Source: Haloarcula pelagica (GTDB taxonomy: Archaea > Halobacteriota > Halobacteria > Halobacteriales > Haloarculaceae). From it: 64,000 nt of DNA. The DNA is taken from positions 124,001 to 188,000 of the forward strand of contig NZ_CP126163.1 in NCBI RefSeq assembly GCF_030127105.1, in the 5' to 3' direction. Within the stretch, counting starts at the first letter, position 1; each line of letters opens with the position of its first letter. Positions 25,429 through 32,458 of the stretch are shown here, piece after piece. Below the pieces are notes generated by a model. The model saw nothing but the letters and a program-made list of their open reading frames with translations, was not told where the DNA came from and searched no databases. A program made the translations under genes and the position numbers.

Positions 25429-26328
25429 TTAATCGAGGATGTGAGTCTGGAGCCGCCCGAACCAGAGCCGAATCGTCGTTGTCGAGAGGTCGACGGCCTC
25501 GCTCAGTGTTTCCTGGGTGATCCGCTGGTCGGCGTTCCGACTGGCGAGGTACACGGCGGCAGTTGCGATGCCGACCGGATTCCCGTTGATCTGGGCAGAC
25601 TCAGTGGCCTGCTCGGCTAGCTGGCTCGCGTGCTGCTGCACGTCGCGAGGAACCCGCCTAGGAACGTCCGAACAGACCTTCGGCACCCAGTCGACGGGCA
25701 GGGCGACCGGAATCGAGAGCTCGAGTTCCGCCTGGAACGTCCGATAGCAGTTCCAGGCCTGCCCTTCTGAACACCGAGCGACCTCGGCCACGTCGCGCAT
25801 TCGAACGACGCCGTTGCACCGGCCGGCGGCGTACACGGCGGCCGCTGCACCGCCTTCGATCGACCGCCCGTGCAGGAGGTTGGCGTCCTGTGACTGCTGG
25901 AAGAGTGTCGCGGCCCGCTCTCTGACCGCGTGGGACTGTTCGAGCGCGCTGGCCATCCGCCGGATCTCGCCGAGGCCGTGCGCGAGGTTCCGATCGCGCT
26001 TGCTCTCGAATTTGGACTGGCTGTGGAGTCGCCGCTGTCGAGAGAGCCGCCGGCGCCGACTCGCGGAGATGTCCGGCCTGTCGACAGCTCCGATGGTCGT
26101 CGAGAGGCCCCGGTCGTGGCGCAGGACTGTCCGGGGAGCGCCGGTCCGCTGCCCCTTGCACTCGTCGTCGAACGAGCGCCACTCGGGGCCGTGGTCGACA
26201 GGCTGCTCGTCGACGACCAGGCCACACTCCGGACAGTGGGTCTCCTGGCCGCTGGTGGCCAGGCTGGCGCCACACTCGGGACAGATCTGTGTCGATGCGT
26301 CGAGTCGTGTCTGGACACGTGAAGACAT
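25429..26328 (-). CDS. Transcription initiation factor IIB (TFB) paralogue
   Basis: 299 residues. The N-terminal zinc ribbon is CPECGASLATSGQETHCPEC, followed by a B-reader/linker-like region (GPEWRSFDDECKGQRTGAPR, then the Arg-rich SRQRRLHSQSKFESKRDRN). Two cyclin repeats follow (SIEGGAAAAVYAAGRCNGVV; GNPVGIATAAVYLASRNADQ), ending in ETLSEAVDLSTTTIRLWFGR. It is a basal factor linking TATA-bound TBP to RNA polymerase. Haloarchaea have several TFBs with separate promoter preferences; this one is carried by the accessory block and has the block-wide leader, so it may direct transcription of the block. It is somewhat divergent from chromosomal TFBs. Confidence 0.88.
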   Translation of the reverse strand: MSSRVQTRLDASTQICPECGASLATSGQETHCPECGLVVDEQPVDHGPEWRSFDDECKGQRTGAPRTVLRHDRGLSTTIGAVDRPDISASRRRRLSRQRRLHSQSKFESKRDRNLAHGLGEIRRMASALEQSHAVRERAATLFQQSQDANLLHGRSIEGGAAAAVYAAGRCNGVVRMRDVAEVARCSEGQAWNCYRTFQAELELSIPVALPVDWVPKVCSDVPRRVPRDVQQHASQLAEQATESAQINGNPVGIATAAVYLASRNADQRITQETLSEAVDLSTTTIRLWFGRLQTHILD

Positions 26329-26336
26329 GGAGAATC

Positions 26337-26366
26337 GCTCCTCTACCCACCAGGGGAGTCAGAAAA
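26337..26366 (-). promoter_or_regulatory. Leader hairpin of the TFB gene
   Basis: Minus strand TTTTCTGA, CTCC, loop with GGTGGGTA, GGAG, and then CGATTCTCC before the ATG at 26328. Confidence 0.65.
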
Positions 26367-26419
26367 TGCGGATATACCTCAAGACCGAACAAAGCGAACT
26401 ACGGTGTCGGGAAGCGTGC

Positions 26420-26845
26420 CTACGTTTCGGAGTCGGCTGGTTCAACGATATCGAGGTCCAGCAACTGATGAATCGGAGCTTTGTCGAAATCCGACGCATC
26501 ACAGGTGACAAAGGTCGCGCTATTTTCGCGGGCCGTTGCAGCGTGGAGCAGGTCGGCCAGGTCCAATGAGACATCTTGTTGCGAAAGAGATTGCTCCAGT
26601 AGGACCGCCTCTACCGCAACGGCTTCATTCAACGGTAAGACACGCTGGATTCGTTGGTTCAGTGCGTGGTGGTTCTGGTTGACGGTACTCTGTGTTGAAT
26701 AGTAGCGAAGGTACTCGAACAACACCGTCGCTGGAATTGCCCACGGCTCTTTCGCGTGTTGTTTCAGGTATGCGATGACGTTAGCATCCGGATCAGGCCG
26801 TGCGAATTTCGCGACCACGCTGTTGTCGAAACACAGCATCGTCAC
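26420..26845 (-). CDS. PIN-domain toxin (VapC type)
   Basis: 141 residues. PIN-domain acidic residues are visible: Asp in MLCFDNSVVAKF, Glu in PATVLFEYLRYY, Asp in DLADLLHAATARENSA and Asp in FVTCDASDF. PIN toxins are Mg-dependent RNases that cut tRNA or rRNA. The start overlaps the antitoxin stop by four bases (ATGA), the usual antitoxin-toxin layout. It likely stabilises the replicon. Confidence 0.85.
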   Translation of the reverse strand: MTMLCFDNSVVAKFARPDPDANVIAYLKQHAKEPWAIPATVLFEYLRYYSTQSTVNQNHHALNQRIQRVLPLNEAVAVEAVLLEQSLSQQDVSLDLADLLHAATARENSATFVTCDASDFDKAPIHQLLDLDIVEPADSET

Positions 26846-27063
26846 CGGTGGCTGTTTTCTTCGAGTGATTCGGATAGCTTGTCATGGGTTTCGTCCATGT
26901 GCTCCTCGATGCCCTCCTCTGCAAAGCCGGCCATTGCTTCCACATCGTCAGCTGTGCGCGTCACTGCTAACCGATCAAGCAGCTCATCAAACGTTTCGTC
27001 GTCACGTTTCACCGCCTCAAGCTTCTGTTTCGTTTCTTCTGAGATCCGAATCGATGTACTCAT
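26842..27063 (-). CDS. Antitoxin of the VapBC-type pair (ribbon-helix-helix-like)
   Basis: 73 residues from ATG 27063: MSTSIRISEETKQKLEAVKR is the pattern of a small RHH DNA-binding region (strand SIRIS, then helices). The rest (DDETFDELLDRLAVTRTADD) is acidic and would wrap the toxin. It precedes and overlaps the PIN gene; the pair would be autoregulated. The AT-rich stretch just upstream (ATACATTGTATGC, 27069-27081) could be promoter and operator. Confidence 0.8.
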   Translation of the reverse strand: MSTSIRISEETKQKLEAVKRDDETFDELLDRLAVTRTADDVEAMAGFAEEGIEEHMDETHDKLSESLEENSHR

Positions 27064-27131
27064 ACGAATACATTGTATGCAAACCGTGGTAGTTGTTTCG
27101 CCCCCATCGTTGTGGTCGGCAACGACGTGGC

Positions 27132-27800
27132 TCAGGCGTCGGGAAGCTTGCCGTCGGGGCGGGGCACCAGCCCCTCGCGGATCTCGATATCGACACGCCG
27201 GAGGTGCTTGCACCGATCGGCGGTGTCGGGACAGGTACACGTCTCCTCGAGAACGTCGACCTCGTAGCGACTGTCCGACGCCGAGTGGACCTCGTAGACA
27301 CCGGGCTGTTCCAAGAAGGCGACGTCGATGGACTCGCGCTTGGCCCGCTTGGTGCGAGGGTCGTCCTCAGAGTGGACCGCGAAGAGGTCCTCTGCTGGAT
27401 CGGTGACGCCGCCATCGTCGACGCGAGCCTGCGCGACGCCCCCGTCGGCCACCGCTCGGCGCGGCTCGCCGTCGACGTGCATCCCGAACTGGTCGTCCAG
27501 GGCGTCGGCGTCGATCCACTCGGGGATCGGCCGCTCACCGGTCGCGAAGGCGACCCGCTTGCGGTGCTTGCACTCCTGGCCGGGGTTGTACTGGGACCAG
27601 GGACACTCGCAGGTCCCTTGGAAAGTATCGACGAGATACTCGGAACCAGAACTGGAGTTGACCAGGTACAGGCCGGGTGCGTCCCGCGCCCGGCCGATCG
27701 AATCCAGGACGGTCATGACCTCGGTGAGCGCCGCGACAGTGCGTTTGTCTGGGCCAGCCTCCTCGACGTCGATCTCGGTGGGAGTGTCGGTTGTAGCCAT
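27132..27800 (-). CDS. Protein with two SWIM zinc fingers (222 aa)
   Basis: Starts MATTDTPTEIDVEEAGPDKR at ATG 27800. Two SWIM motifs are seen: CECPWSQYNPGQECKH at about 86-101 and CTCPDTADRCKH at about 197-208. Each is preceded by similar strands (GLYLVNSSSGSEYLVDTFQG; GVYEVHSASDSRYEVDVLEE), so the protein arose by internal duplication. SWIM domains bind DNA or proteins. It has the long-class leader and may be paralogous to the SWIM protein at 8682. Confidence 0.8.
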   Translation of the reverse strand: MATTDTPTEIDVEEAGPDKRTVAALTEVMTVLDSIGRARDAPGLYLVNSSSGSEYLVDTFQGTCECPWSQYNPGQECKHRKRVAFATGERPIPEWIDADALDDQFGMHVDGEPRRAVADGGVAQARVDDGGVTDPAEDLFAVHSEDDPRTKRAKRESIDVAFLEQPGVYEVHSASDSRYEVDVLEETCTCPDTADRCKHLRRVDIEIREGLVPRPDGKLPDA

Positions 27801-27829
27801 AGATAGCAGGCGGCACGCCCTCTCTGGAG

Positions 27830-27858
27830 CGCCCCTCAGCCCGCTGGGGCGCAAAAAA
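27830..27858 (-). promoter_or_regulatory. Leader hairpin, long class (TTTTTTG variant)
   Basis: Minus strand TTTTTTG, arms CGCCCC and GGGGCG, loop AGCGGGCTGA. The first element changes from TTTTCTG to TTTTTTG and the SD-like part is weakened, but the stem is intact. Confidence 0.7.
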
Positions 27859-28098
27859 TCAGCCCGATGCTCGCTCCTGGGAATCCGCTGGATCGCGACG
27901 AAGTTCGCGCGCTCGCATCCGCAGGTGGGACTGGACTGGCGTCCTGTTCTGGTTCCGGTTCTCGTATGCGAGATACTGCTGGACGGTCTCAACCGAGTGC
28001 ATACAGCGAATCCCGGCTAGAATCGGCTGGAGGTGGTCGCCGTCCAACAGCCGCTCGGGCGGCAACTCGTCGAGGATTGCGTCTCGCTCGTCGCTCAT
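27859..28098 (-). CDS. Small plasmid protein (79 aa)
   Basis: MSDERDAILDELPPERLLDG begins at 28098, four bases inside the end of the upstream gene (ATGA overlap). The rest (MHSVETVQQYLAYENRNQNR, RMRARELRRDPADSQ) is helical and basic towards the end. Its stop directly abuts the leader hairpin of the next unit. No family recognised. Last gene of a three-gene translationally coupled operon. Confidence 0.75.
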   Translation of the reverse strand: MSDERDAILDELPPERLLDGDHLQPILAGIRCMHSVETVQQYLAYENRNQNRTPVQSHLRMRARELRRDPADSQERASG

Positions 28099-28400
28099 CG
28101 CTGACCCTCCGGGCGCGCTTGCATGTGCTTGTGGGCCAACAAAAGCCCCTCGTCGAGCGTCTCGCAGGAGCCGATTAGTTTCCCAGCCCGCCGGAGCGCC
28201 CAGCCCTGGTTCGTCGACCGAAGGAGCAGCGCCGCCGTCGTGTCGGGAACGTGCCAGCCGATCGAGTTGCTCGTGTGGACCTGGAACTCCCATTCCCCCA
28301 CAGTGGCGTCAATCGCCGCTTGCTCCTTGTCGATCATCGCCTCCGACCGCCGGCCACCGGCACCAAAATCGCCCAGCGTTGCAGTCCCCTCCGAGCTCAT
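28095..28400 (-). CDS. Small plasmid protein (101 aa)
   Basis: MSSEGTATLGDFGAGGRRSE, then a globular part (EWEFQVHTSNSIGWHVPDTT and GWALRRAGKLIGSCETLDEG). Overlaps both neighbours by four bases. Not recognised; the middle gene of the coupled trio. Confidence 0.75.
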   Translation of the reverse strand: MSSEGTATLGDFGAGGRRSEAMIDKEQAAIDATVGEWEFQVHTSNSIGWHVPDTTAALLLRSTNQGWALRRAGKLIGSCETLDEGLLLAHKHMQARPEGQR

Positions 28401-28699
28401 GCCGGGACCTCCTGTCGGGGCCAGCTAGCGACCGTCGCCTCGATGGCGTCGACGATCGTCGCGACGCGAACCTCCAGCGGCGCCGTTTCGTCGACGTCGA
28501 CGTCCAGGACCGCCCGCAGTTCCAGCACGTCCGGGAGGGACAGTGTGTCCGACTGCTGTGCAACTGCCCGCAGGACCACCGCTTCGAGGTCGTGGTCGCT
28601 GGCGTCTTCGCGAGCGCTCTGCGCGATGGACTCGACGAACGCCGAGTGGTTCTGACACGAGACACCCACACTACTCTGTCGAGACTGGTTACGGGACAT
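28397..28699 (-). CDS. Small plasmid protein (100 aa), first gene of a coupled trio
   Basis: MSRNQSRQSSVGVSCQNHSA at ATG 28699, directly after the short-class leader hairpin. Helical throughout (AFVESIAQSAREDASDHDLE, LPDVLELRAVLDVDVDETA). No family recognised. Because only this gene of the three has the leader, control at its start would be passed on through ATGA couplings. Confidence 0.75.
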   Translation of the reverse strand: MSRNQSRQSSVGVSCQNHSAFVESIAQSAREDASDHDLEAVVLRAVAQQSDTLSLPDVLELRAVLDVDVDETAPLEVRVATIVDAIEATVASWPRQEVPA

Positions 28700-28727
28700 C
28701 CTCTCACCTCCCTGGAGGGGCACAAAA
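28700..28727 (-). promoter_or_regulatory. Leader hairpin, short class (TTTTGTG variant)
   Basis: Minus strand TTTTGTGCC, CCTC, loop CAGGGAGGTGA, GAGG, ATG. The loop holds the complete SD GGAGGTGA. Confidence 0.8.
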
Positions 28728-28747
28728 TCTGGCGGAGAGCGCTAGCC

Positions 28748-29074
28748 CTACGAGGGCGGGAATCGCACTGACCCTTCAGCCCCGACGGCGTGGGCCACCG
28801 GCTCGAAGGGGACCGCGAGACTCCGAAGAATGTACTCCTCGCCGTCGTACACGAAATTGAGCGAGGCCGTTCCCTTAGACTCGTACCCGCCCTCGTCGTG
28901 CTCGAAGACTGCCGTGAACCCACAGGACCGAAGCGTGGTCTGGCCGTCGCCCTTTGCGAGATCGACATCGGTGTGTGGCGCATCCTCGAACCACTGAACA
29001 GCCACGTTCCGGGCCGCCTGTCGATCCGCCTCCAGAGTGCTCACCAGACTTTCTTTGACAGTTTCTGGTAACAT
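28748..29074 (-). CDS. Hypothetical small protein (108 aa)
   Basis: MLPETVKESLVSTLEADRQA is a helical N-terminus; the rest is strand-rich and acidic (CGFTAVFEHDEGGYESKGTA, NFVYDGEEYILRSLAVPFEP). It lacks the block-wide leader and instead has AT-rich promoter-like sequence immediately upstream (about 29086-29110). Not recognised. Confidence 0.7.
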   Translation of the reverse strand: MLPETVKESLVSTLEADRQAARNVAVQWFEDAPHTDVDLAKGDGQTTLRSCGFTAVFEHDEGGYESKGTASLNFVYDGEEYILRSLAVPFEPVAHAVGAEGSVRFPPS

Positions 29075-29125
29075 ATTTTCTCATTTCAACAGGAAAATAA
29101 CATAAAAATAGTGTTTGAGTTATCC

Positions 29126-29380
29126 TTATATCCACTGAGCAATATTTGACTGCCCCCTCTCTGTGGAAGCGTTGGGCTGCTGTGTGTCCGCCCCAGGACA
29201 CTGCTCGTAGCCCGCAACCTCGCGGAGCGCTCGCTTGTCTCGCCCAGCATGGACAGCACAGGGATGCCCGCTTGGACGGCGACACTGGCTACCGACGTCT
29301 GCGCCACAGGACGGGCAGGCGACTTCCAGCGCCGGGTCGCGCTCCCAGTGTTGCCCGCAGGTCGAACACTGGACGGTCAT
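29126..29380 (-). CDS. Zinc-ribbon protein (84 aa) coupled to the acyltransferase-like gene
   Basis: MTVQCSTCGQHWERDPALEV followed by ACPSCGADVGSQCRRPSGHP gives two CxxC knuckles (CSTCGQ, CPSCGA), then C and H residues (GSQC, CAVHAGR) of a second zinc-binding part. This pattern resembles the small zinc-finger proteins common in actinobacteria and phages. Its ATG overlaps the stop of the upstream gene by four bases. Confidence 0.75.
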   Translation of the reverse strand: MTVQCSTCGQHWERDPALEVACPSCGADVGSQCRRPSGHPCAVHAGRDKRALREVAGYEQCPGADTQQPNASTERGQSNIAQWI

Positions 29381-30132
29381 CCTGACCACCGTTCGAGCGT
29401 CGACTGCTTGCGAACGCGCTCGACCGGGCAGAGAAACCGCCACTTGTACCGCTCTCTGATCGGCTTGTCCTCGCGGTTGCTCGCTTGGCCGGGCTCTCGA
29501 TATCCCGTACAGGTCCAGCCTTTGTCTCGCAACGCTCGCACCATCGCGCCGTCGAAATCCGCCCGGACCCACGTCAACAGGAATCGGATACTACGGTCCT
29601 CGTGGTCGCGAACGAATCGCTCCTGGGAGCGGGCCAGCGCTGCTGACGCGAGATTGGGCATCCGCACACCCAGACAGATCCGTGCGGCCTCGACGATCGT
29701 GTCGCCGGCGACGACCTCGCTGTCGACGACGGGCTCGTCCGTCGACGGGAGGACCCGGCGGGCTGTTGGCCGAATGCCTCGTGGTAAGGACTCGATCTCG
29801 ACGGGTTCGGGTCTCAGCTGGCCGTCGACGCCGTATCGGATTCGCTTTTTCGAGATCAGCGGGTAGCGGTAGGTAATCGCGCCGACGAGCGACTCCTGGA
29901 AGTACAGCCCGTGGTGAGCGAGATTGACCGACGGCAGCGAGTCCATGTAGGAGTGGTGAGCCTGGTAGACGGCGGCTGCGGTCTCCCGGTCGATCGGGGC
30001 GACGTCGACGTGGTCGGCGAACCGGACCCCGAGCGGCGCCGTGAACGGGTCGCCGCCAGCGTGGATCGGACAGTCACAGGAGATCGTCGACGGACGATGC
30101 TGGAACGATTTCGTTGGTGGGTGAGTAGCCAT
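29377..30132 (-). CDS. Possible GNAT/Mom-like acyltransferase (251 aa)
   Basis: Starts MATHPPTKSFQHRPSTISCD. Residues about 40-100 (APIDRETAAAVYQAHHSYMD, then NLAHHGLYFQESLVGAITYR) and 140-215 (AARICLGVRMPNLASAALAR, SIRFLLTWVRADFDGAMVRA, LRDKGWTCTGYRE) look like a GNAT fold as in phage Mu Mom-type DNA-modification proteins: a substrate helix, a strand with an 'LVGAI' turn, and a late 'D....G.....YR.' strand. This is a by-eye similarity only. Short-class leader just before the ATG; a coupled zinc-ribbon gene follows. Alternative: unrelated plasmid protein. Confidence 0.6.
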   Translation of the reverse strand: MATHPPTKSFQHRPSTISCDCPIHAGGDPFTAPLGVRFADHVDVAPIDRETAAAVYQAHHSYMDSLPSVNLAHHGLYFQESLVGAITYRYPLISKKRIRYGVDGQLRPEPVEIESLPRGIRPTARRVLPSTDEPVVDSEVVAGDTIVEAARICLGVRMPNLASAALARSQERFVRDHEDRSIRFLLTWVRADFDGAMVRALRDKGWTCTGYREPGQASNREDKPIRERYKWRFLCPVERVRKQSTLERWSG

Positions 30133-30159
30133 CCTCTCACCCGCTGGAGGAACAGAAAA
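30133..30159 (-). promoter_or_regulatory. Leader hairpin, short class
   Basis: Minus strand TTTTCTGTT, CCTC, loop CAGCGGGTGA, GAGG, ATG at once. Confidence 0.8.
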
Positions 30160-30171
30160 CCGCGGTGTGGG

Positions 30172-30846
30172 CTACTGTGAGGTTTGTTTCGGAGCGACGA
30201 GAACCGCGCTGTCTGGCCCCTCCAGCAGCATCCCATCGCCGCCCAAGAAGTACAGCGTGTACCGCTCAGGCGTGTACCGGTGGCCGTCGACGAGCGTTGC
30301 GAGCGCTCGCGATAGCAACCGCGCCGAGAACAGTGGTCGGCCCGACGGGAACGTGAGCCGCCCGGACTCCAGGGGTTCCCAGGCGTCGAACCGGAACCCT
30401 GCTGGCGGCGTGTACGTTGCCCGGGAGACGGCGACGAGATACTCCTGTCCGTCGACGACCTTACCGGTGGAACGACCACGACCCAGGTGGAGCTGGACGA
30501 ACCCGTCACACTCGTCGGTCACCTCTTTTTGCCAGGAGATGGGGGTCGGGGCGTCGGCGGTGGGCACTGGCGGCCCCTGGGCTGCCTGCTCCCGGAGGTG
30601 AGTTTTGGCCGCTGCTTCGCTCTCGAACTCCTCGCCGCAGGTGCAACAGAACTCCTCGTCTTCCGCGTAGTAGCCGTCGGTATCCTCGATTCGGACTGTA
30701 TCGCCCTCCCGGAATTGGATACGGTCGACGTACCGCCAGGAGTAGGCCGCCTCGATCTCGTGGTCGCCAGCGAGGTTGGTGAACTGGAAGCCACCGGACT
30801 GGTCAGGAGTCGCTGCCTCGGTCGGAGTGGAACTGTCTGTCGACAT
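30172..30846 (-). CDS. Hypothetical protein with a C2H2-like zinc finger (224 aa)
   Basis: Starts MSTDSSTPTEAATPDQSGGF. After strand-rich sequence (YSWRYVDRIQFREGDTVRIE) comes FCCTCGEEFESEAAAKTHLR, with CxxC and a following His as in a C2H2 finger, though the second His is not clear. The C-terminal half is strand-rich (YLVAVSRATYTPPAGFRF, YTLYFLGGDGMLLEGPDSAV). Function unknown; perhaps DNA-binding. Confidence 0.7.
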   Translation of the reverse strand: MSTDSSTPTEAATPDQSGGFQFTNLAGDHEIEAAYSWRYVDRIQFREGDTVRIEDTDGYYAEDEEFCCTCGEEFESEAAAKTHLREQAAQGPPVPTADAPTPISWQKEVTDECDGFVQLHLGRGRSTGKVVDGQEYLVAVSRATYTPPAGFRFDAWEPLESGRLTFPSGRPLFSARLLSRALATLVDGHRYTPERYTLYFLGGDGMLLEGPDSAVLVAPKQTSQ

Positions 30847-30873
30847 CCTCTCACCCTCTGGAGGAACAGAAAA
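30847..30873 (-). promoter_or_regulatory. Leader hairpin, short class
   Basis: Minus strand TTTTCTGTT, CCTC, loop CAGAGGGTGA, GAGG, ATG. Almost identical to 8040-8067; the following bases (CGGGGG...ACTGCGTC-like) also match on the far side. Confidence 0.8.
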
Positions 30874-30928
30874 CGGGGGTCGGCTGCGTCTTAACCAACG
30901 AACCCGCGATTATCCCCTCCAGTGTTGG

Positions 30929-31585
30929 TTAAGCCCAGCGCCGGAGGTCGCTCTGTGCGTCTGTCTGCCCCAGGATCGACAGCCGATCGGAGCCGGAGAC
31001 ACGAACCGCCTCGCCGTCACGAGCGATGTACTCGTTGAGGTATCGGTGGTCTGTGTCCCGATAGGTTCCGTCTTCGTTGGTCTCGGCCTCCGGCGAGACG
31101 TACACGATGCTGAACGCGGGCAGGCCGAACGATCGGGTGCGGGTGACCTGGAGGACCATGCCGTCGCCAGGGCCATGGCACTCGAGGAGGTCCCCGCGAT
31201 GGAGTTCCTCGTCGAGAGGTGGCCGCCCGCACTCCGCTCGGGTGAGCTTCTGGCCGTCGTAGCTGGCCGTCCACGGTTCCAGTGGGTCCAGGTCCTGGTC
31301 GGGGCAGACCCGTGCCGTCGTGTCGTCAAGCAACTCGACGACGAAGGGGTACTGGCTGCCAAAGTGGTAGTCGTAATCCGGCGACCGCCGGGCTCGCTCG
31401 ACGTGTGTCTCGACTGCTTGGCTGGCCATTTCCCGACTCGGGAACAAGCCCTGCCAGCTACAGTGATGGTCAGCACAGACGGCCAGGAACCCAGTCTCGG
31501 TGGTCCGAATCGTCTCTCGATCGAGCGGTGTGCCGACACGGACGTCCGCTGCCCGTTCGATCTGACGAGTTCGTGAGCTACACAT
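30929..31585 (-). CDS. Hypothetical plasmid protein (218 aa)
   Basis: MCSSRTRQIERAADVRVGTP starts at 31585, overlapping the end of the upstream gene by eight bases. A region with Cys and His (GFLAVCADHHCSWQGLFPSR, then VETHVERARRSPD) looks like a zinc-finger module of the same type as in the 30172 gene. The rest is strand-rich (FGLPAFSIVYVSPEAET). Not recognised; co-translated with the DUF6884-like gene. Confidence 0.7.
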   Translation of the reverse strand: MCSSRTRQIERAADVRVGTPLDRETIRTTETGFLAVCADHHCSWQGLFPSREMASQAVETHVERARRSPDYDYHFGSQYPFVVELLDDTTARVCPDQDLDPLEPWTASYDGQKLTRAECGRPPLDEELHRGDLLECHGPGDGMVLQVTRTRSFGLPAFSIVYVSPEAETNEDGTYRDTDHRYLNEYIARDGEAVRVSGSDRLSILGQTDAQSDLRRWA

Positions 31586-32423
31586 CTTGGCCTCCCTCCC
31601 CGCCGTCAGTGGCAAGACTCGTCTGCCTCGTGGCACGGAACCTATCGGGGACGTCTTCGAATGCGTCCAGGCCTGCCTGCTCGGTGCCGTCGACGTCGAC
31701 GCTACTGTGGTCTGTTTGCCACGTGGCACGTTCCCGCTCGAAGCCCCCGTCGAAGGCTGAGAGCTCCGATTCTCTGGCGGGCGTGGCGGCTGCATCGAGG
31801 GCCTCGGCCCGGTCGGAGAGCCACGCCATCTGCTCGAACATTCCGTCGAAATCTCGCTCCTGGAAGGGGAACCGGACAGTCGCCTTCGGCGGGAGCGCTC
31901 GGTACGTCTCGCGACCGGTCCGAATCGCGGTTGGCCGCTCGTCGAAGATCCCGCGCTCGCGAAGCGCGTCGACGTAGTCGCTGCCAGCCAGTACGACCAA
32001 CTCCCGGCAGGGCGACTCCTGTTGATCGGCGGCGAACGGGCGGCGAAGCCAATCGCCGAGAGCCGAGTGGACACGAAGCGCCCACTGATCGAGACGGGTT
32101 TCGACTCGGTCCCCTGACGGGAGTTCGTAGTTCAGCTCCCCTTCGATCGGTTCTCTGCGGAGGGCCTCAATCGTGGTATCGTAGGGGTCGACCGTCTGGC
32201 GGGGCAGCAACACGCCGTGTTCGGCGGAGAGGACACCCCAGGCGTTTGCTCGTCGATCGGCCGTTCGCGCCCACTGGACGGCGGCCTCAGCGTACTTGCG
32301 CTTGACGGCGAAATACGAGGACGTGTAGAGGTTGCGAGCGTCGGCTGGATCGTCGGTTTTTGCGTCGCCGCAACCGATGAGTACGAAGCGGCCGCGGGTT
32401 CGCTCGGTCTGCGTGGTGGTCAT
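31578..32423 (-). CDS. DUF6884-like protein (281 aa)
   Basis: ATG at 32423 gives MTTTQTERTRGRFVLIGCGD. The N-terminal 160 residues fit the DUF6884 pattern: LIGCGDAK, then ARNLYTSSYFAVKRKYAEAA, WGVLSAEHGVLLPRQTVDPY and later ELVVLAGSDYVDALRERG. The C..K...LY.S arrangement recalls, by eye only, the core of archaeosine-synthase-like proteins. The C-terminal 110 residues are a low-complexity acidic region. A leader hairpin with a seven-pair stem lies before the start. Confidence 0.7.
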   Translation of the reverse strand: MTTTQTERTRGRFVLIGCGDAKTDDPADARNLYTSSYFAVKRKYAEAAVQWARTADRRANAWGVLSAEHGVLLPRQTVDPYDTTIEALRREPIEGELNYELPSGDRVETRLDQWALRVHSALGDWLRRPFAADQQESPCRELVVLAGSDYVDALRERGIFDERPTAIRTGRETYRALPPKATVRFPFQERDFDGMFEQMAWLSDRAEALDAAATPARESELSAFDGGFERERATWQTDHSSVDVDGTEQAGLDAFEDVPDRFRATRQTSLATDGGEGGQDV

Positions 32424-32428
32424 TCTCA

Positions 32429-32458
32429 ACTCCCTCACCCCGTCAGGGAGTCAGAAAA
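32429..32458 (-). promoter_or_regulatory. Leader hairpin with ACTCCCT/AGGGAGT stem
   Basis: Minus strand TTTTCTG, ACTCCCT, loop GACGGGGTG, AGGGAGT, then TGAGA and ATG. The longest perfect stem of the set; it also overlaps the last codons of the upstream gene (stop at 32443). Confidence 0.8.
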
